From contig CAYTZW010000013.1 of NCBI GenBank assembly GCA_964442785.1, positions 1-34,725 of the forward strand: a stretch of DNA of 34,725 nt, read 5' to 3'. This DNA is from SIG223 sp964442785. GTDB lineage: Bacteria; Bacillota_I; Bacilli_A; RFN20; DUOF01. Shown here in pieces: positions 1 through 7,126 of the stretch; the first letter of the stretch is position 1; every line of letters starts with the position of its first letter. The notes under the pieces were generated by a model. That model ran no database searches, had not been told where the DNA came from, and saw only the letters and a list, made by a program, of their open reading frames with translations. The position numbers and the translations under genes were made by a program.

Positions 1-478
1 ACCAGTTAACAGGCATATCAATTTGTTTAGCGATACCGTCATTATATAATTGTTTAAATATCCATTGTGTCCATTTATAAAACTTAGGATCAGAAGTAGC
101 AATCTCTTTTGACCAATCAAAAGAAAAGCCCAACATCTTTAATTGCCTTTTAAAAGTTATAATATTTGCTTGAGTAAAACCTTCAGGGTGATTGCCAGTA
201 TTAATAGCATATTGCTCAGCAGGTAAACCAAAACTATCCCACCCCATTGGATGCAAAACATTAAAGCCTTGCATTCTTTTCATTCTTGAAACAATATCTG
301 TGGCCGTATATCCTTCAGGGTGTCCTACGTGCAATCCTTGACCAGAAGGATAAGGAAACATATCCAAAGCATAAAATTTAGGTTTACTAAAATCATATAC
401 ATCAGTTTTAAAAGTTTCATTTTCTTCCCAATAATTTTGCCATTTCTTTTCTACATTTTTAAAATCATAAATAGTCAT
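1..478 (-). CDS. leuS: Leucyl-tRNA synthetase, N-terminal part (runs off left edge)
   Basis: This is a class I aminoacyl-tRNA synthetase that charges tRNA-Leu with leucine in the cytoplasm. I translated 159 codons from an ATG at 476-478 to the window edge without a stop. The product begins MTIYDFKNVEKKWQNYWEEN and has the family signature FPYPSGQGLHVGHPEGYTATD around residues 41-61, including the HVGH form of the HIGH ATP-binding motif (residues 50-53). It continues with the typical LeuS stretch HPMGWDSFGLPAEQYA. Only about the first fifth of a usual LeuS (about 800 aa) is present. The start is supported by an AAAGGAGA ribosome binding site (484-491) and by the T-box leader immediately upstream. 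Identity is secure; the remainder lies outside the window. Confidence 0.97.
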   Translation of the reverse strand, partial: MTIYDFKNVEKKWQNYWEENETFKTDVYDFSKPKFYALDMFPYPSGQGLHVGHPEGYTATDIVSRMKRMQGFNVLHPMGWDSFGLPAEQYAINTGNHPEGFTQANIITFKRQLKMLGFSFDWSKEIATSDPKFYKWTQWIFKQLYNDGIAKQIDMPVNW

Positions 479-495
479 AAAAATCTCCTTTCAAC

Positions 496-535
496 AAAAA
501 AACACCACAAATGCAGGAACGAGAAAACTCGCGGT
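496..535 (-). terminator. T-box attenuator terminator of leuS
   Basis: In the minus-strand RNA, ACCGC (531-535) can pair with GTGGT (504-508). An inner CGAG/CTCG hairpin with a 4-nt loop lies between them (520-531). Seven U follow directly (496-502). The ACCGC arm is part of the T-box core, so this terminator and the antiterminator (513-518 with 540-545) are mutually exclusive, as in the standard transcriptional T-box mechanism. Confidence 0.75.
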
Positions 536-707
536 ACCATCCTGCTTCGTGATGAAGCACGCTCTTAATTAACCTTAACGCAGTTCCTACGTCGTTAGTT
601 TTGCTAACGCTTATCATAAGCAAGTTCATACTTCTATTTAATTACTTTGCACCAACCAGTAACTCTCTTAATAAAATCAAAGTACTACTACTCTTAATCA
701 CAAATGT
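496..707 (-). promoter_or_regulatory. T-box leader (leucine-specific) of leuS
   Basis: This tRNA-sensing 5' leader lets transcription of leuS continue when uncharged tRNA-Leu accumulates. On the minus strand the conserved T-box core GGATGGTACCGCG lies at about 530-542. It is flanked by the antiterminator arms GCAGGA (540-545) and TCCTGC (513-518). The bulge reads UGGU, whose last U would pair with an A discriminator base, as expected for tRNA-Leu. Upstream, the Stem I region contains AGAGAG and GGTGCAAAG elements and then GAACTTGC, giving a likely specifier codon CTT (Leu) at 622-624 followed by a purine. TTG one base later is also Leu but fits the usual GAA-codon-purine layout less well. The 5' end is set by the predicted start from the promoter at 714-742. 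Confidence 0.9.
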
Positions 708-713
708 ACTCAT

Positions 714-742
714 ATTATAAAATAAAATTAAAAAGTTATCAA
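714..742 (-). promoter_or_regulatory. Promoter of leuS
   Basis: On the minus strand there is a -35 TTGATA (737-742), a 17-bp spacer and a perfect -10 TATAAT (714-719). It would start transcription near 707, giving a leader of about 230 nt that spans the whole T-box. It is back to back with the lipoprotein promoter, with 18 bp between the two -35 boxes. Confidence 0.8.
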
Positions 743-760
743 CAAGATTTAAACCCTATA

Positions 761-789
761 TTGTGAGAAATAAATCTTAAAAATATAAT
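761..789 (+). promoter_or_regulatory. Promoter of the lipoprotein gene
   Basis: The -35 TTGTGA (761-766), a 17-bp spacer and -10 TATAAT (784-789) are followed by a very short leader. Transcription would start near 796, and the AAGGAG ribosome binding site at 801-806 precedes the ATG at 816. It is divergent from the leuS promoter. Confidence 0.7.
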
Positions 790-815
790 AAACACAAAAA
801 AAGGAGAATCTCAAT

Positions 816-1544
816 ATGAAAAAAGGATTATCAGCTTTAAAAACAATTAAAAACAGTCAAAAAATAGAAAAAGCAAGAAATAAAATCACTACTTTATCCC
901 TTACTATCTTACTAGCTCTTTCATTAGCAAGTTGTAAAAAAGGAAAAACAGATTACGAAATAATGGAAAATTGGCAAGAAAAACTAGACCAAGAAATATC
1001 AGAAATATTAAATATGAACCTTGACAATGGAGAATTAATCAAAGCATATAATAGTAACACTACTAATTTAGAAATGTCTTATGACTATGATAAGGATAAC
1101 TTCATAATAGTTACTTCTCCTTTACAAAAAGAATATAATACCATTTTAGAAGCTGCTAAAGATAACGCTTCAATCCAAGAAGGAAAAACAACATATAGTA
1201 TTGTTTCAAAAGAAGAATTACAAGCACCAACATCATTAATAGATTTTATTGAAATATCTTTTGGAACAGAAGATAGTCGAAAATTCAAAGCATTATGTTT
1301 CCCAGAACAAGGCTATTGCATAGTAGATGAAAGCAAAAAAACATTTGAGTATATTTTAAAAGATACATATTACAAAATTCAATTAGACCAAAATATGCCA
1401 GATGAATACTTTGGAGATTTTGCAAATATGCCTGAATACATACAAAATACTAAAAAATTAACCGATAACGAATTTAAAACATATCTAAAAAATCAAAATA
1501 TCATCGCAACCAATTCAGATTGGCATAAAGAAATATATAAATAA
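816..1544 (+). CDS. Putative lipoprotein of unknown function
   Basis: The product is 242 aa. The start is set by AAGGAG (801-806) with a 9-nt gap. The N-terminus is unusually long before the hydrophobic core: residues 1-26 are rich in Lys/Asn, residues 27-38 are hydrophobic, and a lipobox LASC ends at Cys40, so the mature protein would be a lipid-anchored surface protein of about 203 residues. The mature part is acidic and hydrophilic with no catalytic motif I recognise. A Cys pair (CFPEQGYC) lies in the second half and could form a disulfide. It has its own promoter and terminator, points away from leuS and converges on the large Ig-like gene, so operon context gives no functional hint. The lipoprotein call is good; the function is unknown. 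Confidence 0.85.
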   Translation: MKKGLSALKTIKNSQKIEKARNKITTLSLTILLALSLASCKKGKTDYEIMENWQEKLDQEISEILNMNLDNGELIKAYNSNTTNLEMSYDYDKDNFIIVTSPLQKEYNTILEAAKDNASIQEGKTTYSIVSKEELQAPTSLIDFIEISFGTEDSRKFKALCFPEQGYCIVDESKKTFEYILKDTYYKIQLDQNMPDEYFGDFANMPEYIQNTKKLTDNEFKTYLKNQNIIATNSDWHKEIYK

Positions 1545-1545
1545 G

Positions 1546-1582
1546 GTTATATTGCTTACTCCCGTAAGAATTAAAATATAAC
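1546..1582 (+). other. Hairpin just after the lipoprotein stop codon
   Basis: GTTATATT (1546-1553) pairs with AATATAAC (1575-1582) around an inner CTTAC/GTAAG hairpin (1555-1559 with 1564-1568, 4-nt loop). It lacks an adequate U-run of its own and sits directly before the intrinsic terminator at 1585-1617. It may protect the 3' end of the mRNA or help termination; this role is inferred. Confidence 0.45.
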
Positions 1583-1584
1583 AA

Positions 1585-1617
1585 AAAAGAAGATTGTCCC
1601 CATCACAATCTTCTTTT
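1585..1617. terminator. Bidirectional intrinsic terminator between convergent genes
   Basis: AGAAGATTGT (1588-1597) pairs perfectly with ACAATCTTCT (1605-1614) across a 7-nt loop. The stem can extend outward through A/T pairs to 1585 and 1617. On the plus strand it is followed by a T-rich run, and on the minus strand by TTTTTTG. It therefore serves both the lipoprotein (plus) and the Ig-like gene ending at 1622 (minus). Confidence 0.85.
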
Positions 1618-1621
1618 CTTA

Positions 1622-4600
1622 TTATAGCAAATACTCTTGTTTTTTGTAACTTGGTAACATACTAAGAGTAACTAAACCATTGTTATCCACACAAGAATTA
1701 CCAGTAGAAGAAGTGCTATTTTCATTAAGTTTAATTGTTACAACTATCAAATTATCATATAAGCCAAAAGAAGCATAATTGTAAGAATTATTATAAATAG
1801 TAATAGACGTTGTTGTATTAGTATCAGAATCCAATTCTAATTTAACACCATGATTTTCAAGTTTCTCTTTAGCATCATCAATACTACCAATTTCTGTCTT
1901 TGTAATATAACCATATATAGATTTTGACATAACTATCTCTAAAATATCATCATTCGCATAAGATAATAAATCTCCTAAATCCAATTTTCCTTCAACCAAA
2001 CCTTCACTTGCAGAAGATAAGATATTCTTAGATTTTTTACTATTTTTACTAAATGGAACATTTTTTCCTACCCCTTCCTTAACAAACTCTTCATATTTTG
2101 AATCAGTCTTTTTTTCAATACAAGCTTGAACATAAAGAGCAACACTATTTTTGTCTTTCATATTAACTGCATCGTATGTTAAATCAGTAATATAATTAAT
2201 ATTAATAGTTTCAGTAAACAAAGCATATGCAAATGTAATTTTACTATCTTTTAAAGTTATATCTCTTTTCAATTTACCATTTTCAATTTCTGTAAAAATA
2301 TTTTCTTCAAAACTTGATTTCATTCTAAATTTAAAATCAATTTCCTCCTTAGTATACTCATATATTGTTAGTTCCTCATCATTTCCAGCACTAGTGTTAA
2401 CTTTGCCACCAGAAATATCAAAACTACGATTTATAGCAAGCAAGACAAAATATTTTTCACTAATATATCCAAGATTATCTACAACTTTAACTTTATAAAT
2501 TGTTTGTTCACCATTAAGGCTTAATTCCTTTTCATATGAAGTATTATTACAAGTTTTGTTAACTAAAGAGTTAAAATTATCATTATCATATACATTATTT
2601 TTTACACTATTTTCTTCAATTTTAATTTTTTGAATACCATTATTGTCGTTAATAATAATTTTAGGAGATAGATTTTCTTCATTTATAGCATAATAAATAT
2701 CAAAAGAAACTTCATCAATTTTATGTTCATTGTCATCTTCATATTTATTCATTCCATCTATAATAATTTCAGTATCGCTTCTACTTTCAAATTTCATTAG
2801 ATTTTCTTTCATTTCAGCATTTTCAATTTTAATAAACATTATTTTTCTAGAAACAGGGGTAATATTTGCATATTCTAATGTCAAAGTGAAAGAACCCTGA
2901 ATAACATCTAAAGAAGAAGCATTTGTTTTTCCTAGACCCCAATCATAAAATTCAAAACCTTTATCTAAATCATATCCAGTAACTATCAATGGGACAAAAC
3001 CCTCTTTGAAATAATATGTTGAATATGATATATTATCCCATTCAAAAGCAAAATTCGTATTTTTTTCATATATTGACATCATAGGACTATCTGCTACATA
3101 AACGTAAAATACTCTAACATCATCATCTAAAGTAGCTGTATATTTAGTTAAAGTTCCATTTGTAGAAACTGATATTTCATTTTCAATTATATCTTTTGTC
3201 AAACCTACATTATCATTCTTGATAGTAACATCATCTTTTGAATAATAAACCTTTTTATCTTCAGGAATAACTTCAACTCCATTTATCTTAAGACATAAAT
3301 CATCTTTTGTAATCACTCTACCAACAACTTTAATATTTAATTTAAATTCATTTCCAAATACATCAGTTATTATTCTATTATCCTTATCTATTGTGGAAAT
3401 ATAAAGCATCTCAACATTATTGTATCCGTTAACCGTTCCTCTACTATCTTCAATTTCTATACTAGTTTGACTATTCCCAGTAATCGTTATATCAGTTTTG
3501 CAATATTTCTCACCATTTACTTTAACACAGCCTAAATAAGAATCATTTACATTAAAATAATAATAACTTTCATTACCTTTAGTTTCATCATCATTACTTA
3601 CAAATTTTATTTCTACTATATAAGTAGTATATTCATTTCCTATTAAATCTTCAATAGAATACTTAGTATTTGCTTTTAACATTGAAGGACAATCTTTAGT
3701 TTTTATATTATCCTTATCAGTGAAATCTGCAAAATCACTATCATTTACTTCTTTATATCTAATATTCGCATAAGCATCAACATCTAAAACAAAAGTATAG
3801 GAAGAATTAACAAAATATCCAAGGTTTTCAGATAAACCATTTAACTTTGGTCCACTAGTATTTATATTTATAACTCTCGTTGTCGTTTTTTCTGCGGCAT
3901 CTTTAACAGTTATTGTATAACTACCTCCTGTAGATAAAGAACCATACTTTTTAGTAGTACCTGATATACTATTATCTGATGCTGTTATTTTTCCTGAGAT
4001 AGCATAAGAAGCTAAAAATACGTCATCGCTAAAATTTAATTCACAAGAAGGCAAAGTTACATCTCCAGTGATTTCCTTAGTTCCACATAAAATCTTAGGA
4101 GCTTCCATGTCTTTAGTCGTTCCCTCTACTTTGAATTCATAAATTAAATAATCATCCGAGTTTGAAGTTCCTATTGAATATGGTACTACACCTTCATCAT
4201 AGGTAGCTATATTACCTACAATATCTTTTCCTGTGTGTTTAATCCATAAATATTTGGTAGTAGTAATAATAGATTGAGGAATTTCAGTTTTAAAATTAAT
4301 TTCACTTGCATTTTGTTTATCAAAGTTATTCCAACTACTAGGTTCAGCTTTACTGCTACTAGACCAGCCATATTGATAATATTCACTATCATCATAATTA
4401 TAAATTCCAGATCCAGAAGAATCACTCAAACACACAGTTATACTATTTGTTTCTTCTTCAATTATTTCCCATATAGGAGCAGTTTCATCAATAGTAATAT
4501 ATGCTCTTTTACTATTACCAGCTTTATCATAAGCAAGTATTGTATACTCTCCTTCATTAGAAATAGAATAATTAGAAAGTGATGTAGTCCCACTTTTTGA

Positions 4601-6823
4601 TTCAGCACCATTAATAACATATGAACTTAAATTATTATCATCAGAAATTGATAGTTTACAATTGGTATTTTTATATGTAGGAGAACTTGAAGAAGTAGAT
4701 AAAGTTGTTCCCCCGCAAGTAATAGTAGGAGCGGTCTTATCAAAATTTACATAACCTGTTGTTTCATTACCTGCGGCGTCTTTAACAGTTATTGAATAAC
4801 TTCCTTCAGTAGATAAAGAACCATAAGTATAACTAGTTCCTGAAATAGAACCTGATTTTGATATGGCTCCTGAAATTGTATAAGAAGCAAGGTTGGTGTC
4901 ATCACTAAACTTTAAGGAACAACTATTTTTATATGTAGGTGAACTTGAATATGCTGAAATTGAACTTGAAGAACAAGAAATTACAGGAGTGGTTTTATCA
5001 ATAGTTAAATATGAAGTTTTAGTATTACCAGCAGCATCTTTTACTACTATTTTATAAGTACCAGCATCAGATAATTTAACATTATTATTAGTGTAACTAG
5101 TTCCAGATATTGTCCCTGATAGAGATTTAGTATCACTTATTGTATAGGAAGCAAGGTTATAATCATCTGAAAATGATAAAGTACAATCTGTATTTTTATA
5201 TGTAGGAGAACTTGAAGAAGTAGACAAAGTTGTATCACCACATTTAATAGTAGGTGCATTGCCATCAACTATTATTGTCCTTGATGTTGTATTACCAGTA
5301 GCATCTTTTACTACTATTTCATACTTACCAGTATTCGATAATGTATATGTACCACTAGTTATAGACAAATTCTTTTTTTCAGCTAGTAATTCAGTATTAG
5401 TCTGACCCATTAAACTATAGGTTCTAGTAACTTTGTAATATGAAAGTTGTTTATTATCGCTAATTGTTAATGTTATTCCTATAGAAGAATATTTATAATA
5501 TGTTGTATCTTCCAATTCTGTACCACCATATTTTATTTTAGGAGCTTCTTCATCTTCTGGAACAATGGTATATTTATATGCAATATAGCTAGTATAATAA
5601 TCTCCTTTATAATATGGCTCTTTTCCTGAAAAAGTAGATACATTACCTGCTTCATCTTTTCCTCTACATTCAATCCACAAATAACTCGTAGTTCTACTAG
5701 TAAGAGAAGAAACAGTTAAATCAAGCATAATTTTGCTAGAACTCTTATTTGTAATAGAAGTGAAGGACGAATAAGAAGGAGCAGTAGTACCAGAAGAAGA
5801 CCACGCATATTTCCAATAAAGAGTAGAACTATAACCATAAATTCCCGAAACTGAATCAGTTAATGTGAAAGATAATGTACTACCAGCTTTTACTTCAGTT
5901 ACATCTGCCGCATACCATTGAGGAGATGTTTTGTCAACAGTTATGTCATAAGCAACAAATTCATTTTTAATATCAAATACTTTAACTTGCCATAAACCTT
6001 CTTGTAAACTTGTTCCTGTATTATAAGACGTGCTTGATAAATTATCTACTGATATGTAGTTTTTATTAGTTTTTCGATTATAAACCACATATGAAGAAAG
6101 AAGCAAATCATCAGAAAAAGATAATTTACATTCTTTTAATGTTTTAGCAGAAGTAACTTCACTACCATTACAATAAATTTTAGGTGCATCATTTTTTGCT
6201 AAAACTTTATACTTATAAGTAATTTCCTTGTTATCTTGACTAAAAATAGCAAAAATTTTTCCTTCAGATGACAATTTTAAATCTCCAAATTTTATATCTT
6301 CATCAAAAACTATTTTTAAATAATAAGTAGTATCAGTAGTAACACTTGGTGCAGCAATAGAAAAATCAGCTTTATACTCGTTTTCTGTTTTTCCTACATA
6401 TGTATGTGCAGTACTCATTTTGTTCACTTTTTCGAAGCCAGATGTAGAAGTACTCCAATCATATTTGATTTTCCCATAATAATAAGATTTTATACAAATA
6501 TAAGCATTAGCATAATCAAGAAAACATCCTGATATTTTCTTGTGCTTTTCTGTTTCAAGCCCTCCTTCAGGTGTACTAAAAGTGAAATCAATCGCATCAC
6601 CAGTTAAAACATTATCCACAGCATCGGTATATAGTGTAGGATTAGTAGGATAGGTTGAAGTAGTTCCACCACCACCGCCACCATCATTAGTTATAATTGT
6701 ATTTTGAAATTGATTTCCATTCATTAGTCCTGCTTTTACTTTATATTCATTATTACAAAGCACTACAAAAAATGAAAAGAATATTGTTATCATTATGAAG
6801 ATTGTTTTTTTACCCGCTTTCAT
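1622..6823 (-). CDS. Secreted Ig-like repeat protein A (1733 aa), paralogue of the gene at 7127-12496
   Basis: I place the start at the ATG at 6821-6823, 27 codons inside the longest frame. A GGGGGGTG ribosome binding site precedes it, and the protein then begins with a signal peptide (MKAGKKTIFIMITIFFSFF..., likely cleaved near residue 31 after KVKA). A Gly6 stretch follows. The body is a series of bacterial Ig-like modules of the D(K/T)(T/S)xP...AGN type. Three tandem copies of about 87 aa lie at 4485-5275 and more divergent copies at about 3880-4110 and 5510-6200. Modules open with a strand ending in Cys, and a second Cys follows 13-18 residues later before an FSDD motif. A YLWI...G(K)D..GN module occurs twice. 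The last 750 residues are shared with the neighbouring paralogue and end VTLSMLPSYKKQEYLL. There is no LPXTG and no C-terminal membrane helix, so it is either released or held by an unknown anchor. It is probably an adhesin or envelope protein; the function is inferred only from architecture. Confidence 0.85.
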   Translation of the reverse strand: MKAGKKTIFIMITIFFSFFVVLCNNEYKVKAGLMNGNQFQNTIITNDGGGGGGTTSTYPTNPTLYTDAVDNVLTGDAIDFTFSTPEGGLETEKHKKISGCFLDYANAYICIKSYYYGKIKYDWSTSTSGFEKVNKMSTAHTYVGKTENEYKADFSIAAPSVTTDTTYYLKIVFDEDIKFGDLKLSSEGKIFAIFSQDNKEITYKYKVLAKNDAPKIYCNGSEVTSAKTLKECKLSFSDDLLLSSYVVYNRKTNKNYISVDNLSSTSYNTGTSLQEGLWQVKVFDIKNEFVAYDITVDKTSPQWYAADVTEVKAGSTLSFTLTDSVSGIYGYSSTLYWKYAWSSSGTTAPSYSSFTSITNKSSSKIMLDLTVSSLTSRTTSYLWIECRGKDEAGNVSTFSGKEPYYKGDYYTSYIAYKYTIVPEDEEAPKIKYGGTELEDTTYYKYSSIGITLTISDNKQLSYYKVTRTYSLMGQTNTELLAEKKNLSITSGTYTLSNTGKYEIVVKDATGNTTSRTIIVDGNAPTIKCGDTTLSTSSSSPTYKNTDCTLSFSDDYNLASYTISDTKSLSGTISGTSYTNNNVKLSDAGTYKIVVKDAAGNTKTSYLTIDKTTPVISCSSSSISAYSSSPTYKNSCSLKFSDDTNLASYTISGAISKSGSISGTSYTYGSLSTEGSYSITVKDAAGNETTGYVNFDKTAPTITCGGTTLSTSSSSPTYKNTNCKLSISDDNNLSSYVINGAESKSGTTSLSNYSISNEGEYTILAYDKAGNSKRAYITIDETAPIWEIIEEETNSITVCLSDSSGSGIYNYDDSEYYQYGWSSSSKAEPSSWNNFDKQNASEINFKTEIPQSIITTTKYLWIKHTGKDIVGNIATYDEGVVPYSIGTSNSDDYLIYEFKVEGTTKDMEAPKILCGTKEITGDVTLPSCELNFSDDVFLASYAISGKITASDNSISGTTKKYGSLSTGGSYTITVKDAAEKTTTRVININTSGPKLNGLSENLGYFVNSSYTFVLDVDAYANIRYKEVNDSDFADFTDKDNIKTKDCPSMLKANTKYSIEDLIGNEYTTYIVEIKFVSNDDETKGNESYYYFNVNDSYLGCVKVNGEKYCKTDITITGNSQTSIEIEDSRGTVNGYNNVEMLYISTIDKDNRIITDVFGNEFKLNIKVVGRVITKDDLCLKINGVEVIPEDKKVYYSKDDVTIKNDNVGLTKDIIENEISVSTNGTLTKYTATLDDDVRVFYVYVADSPMMSIYEKNTNFAFEWDNISYSTYYFKEGFVPLIVTGYDLDKGFEFYDWGLGKTNASSLDVIQGSFTLTLEYANITPVSRKIMFIKIENAEMKENLMKFESRSDTEIIIDGMNKYEDDNEHKIDEVSFDIYYAINEENLSPKIIINDNNGIQKIKIEENSVKNNVYDNDNFNSLVNKTCNNTSYEKELSLNGEQTIYKVKVVDNLGYISEKYFVLLAINRSFDISGGKVNTSAGNDEELTIYEYTKEEIDFKFRMKSSFEENIFTEIENGKLKRDITLKDSKITFAYALFTETININYITDLTYDAVNMKDKNSVALYVQACIEKKTDSKYEEFVKEGVGKNVPFSKNSKKSKNILSSASEGLVEGKLDLGDLLSYANDDILEIVMSKSIYGYITKTEIGSIDDAKEKLENHGVKLELDSDTNTTTSITIYNNSYNYASFGLYDNLIVVTIKLNENSTSSTGNSCVDNNGLVTLSMLPSYKKQEYLL
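3880..6200 (-). repeat. Ig-like module array in protein A
   Basis: Ig-like modules recur here in frame. The best-conserved block (4485-5275) has a period close to 263 bp and encodes the pattern (D)KTxPxIxC...C.L.FSDD..L.SY.I.G...(A)GN. One sequence tract (TATGTAGGAGAACTTGAAGA at about 4674 and about 5201) is repeated almost exactly two periods apart, skipping the intermediate module. This suggests duplication in blocks or local conversion. The outer modules are more diverged. Confidence 0.75.
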
Positions 6824-6889
6824 AAATAACACCCCCCAAAAAAGATAAGTATCTGACTGATATCTTGCCTTCCTTACACTAATATTATA
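6824..6889 (-). promoter_or_regulatory. -10 box and conserved leader of protein A gene
   Basis: On the minus strand a TATAAT (6884-6889) lies about 60 nt before the start codon. It is followed by a leader element at 6849-6873 (GGAAGGCAAGATATCAGTCA then GATAC) and a GGGGGGTG ribosome binding site. No convincing -35 box is seen at the usual distance. The same arrangement, with matching sequence, precedes the paralogue at 12497-12563, which supports a real conserved promoter/leader. In the RNA, AAGATA and TATCTT can form a stem around the TATCAG element. Confidence 0.5.
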
Positions 6890-6902
6890 ATATTTTTTTA
6901 AC

Positions 6903-6940
6903 AAAAAATATATAGGGAAACTACTTTTTGTTCACTAGAC
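6903..6940 (-). other. Decayed terminator copy upstream of protein A gene
   Basis: This tract closely matches the intact terminator at 12575-12615 (both read AAATATATAGnGAAC... on the plus strand, then TTTTTG then CACTA). Its inverted repeat has degraded: TAGTGAA pairs with TTTCCCTA only with a mismatch and slippage. It appears to be a relic carried along when the paralogous gene and its upstream flank were duplicated. A separate intact terminator for the preceding gene lies at 7072-7121. The rest of the 6941-7071 stretch holds nothing I recognise. Confidence 0.5.
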
Positions 6941-7071
6941 ACCATTTTATAATCAAACACATTTATATTTTTTGTTCTTGAAAAAACTTTTATAACTATA
7001 ATAACGGATATATTGTTGATTAAAAAGATCCTAATAACTTTAAAATTTTTGATTTTCCAATATTTCCCAAT

Positions 7072-7121
7072 ATAAAAAGACTTTATGAAATTTAAAAGTT
7101 TTTTAGATTCATAAAGTCTTT
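7072..7121 (-). terminator. Intrinsic terminator of protein B gene
   Basis: AAAGACTTTATGAA (7076-7089) is a perfect inverted repeat of TTCATAAAGTCTTT (7108-7121), a 14-bp stem with an 18-nt loop that begins 6 nt after the TAG stop. On the minus strand the stem runs into TTTTTATA. The loop itself contains a weaker inner palindrome (AAAAGTTTTTT region). Confidence 0.8.
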
Positions 7122-7126
7122 AAATA

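Noticed and set aside
320..568. Plus-strand open frame of 82 codons across the leuS start and T-box.
   Set aside because: It is antisense to leuS and the T-box leader, has no ribosome binding site and no sensible protein character.
6664..6683. GGT-type triplet run in protein A (Gly6) as a phase-variation tract.
   Set aside because: Slippage of triplets keeps the frame, the tract is short and not a pure repeat; it is more simply a flexible linker after the signal peptide.
6824..6904. Upstream extension of protein A by 27 codons.
   Set aside because: The extension would run through the -10 box and leader; the ATG at 6823 has the ribosome binding site and directly opens the signal peptide, and the paralogue behaves the same way.
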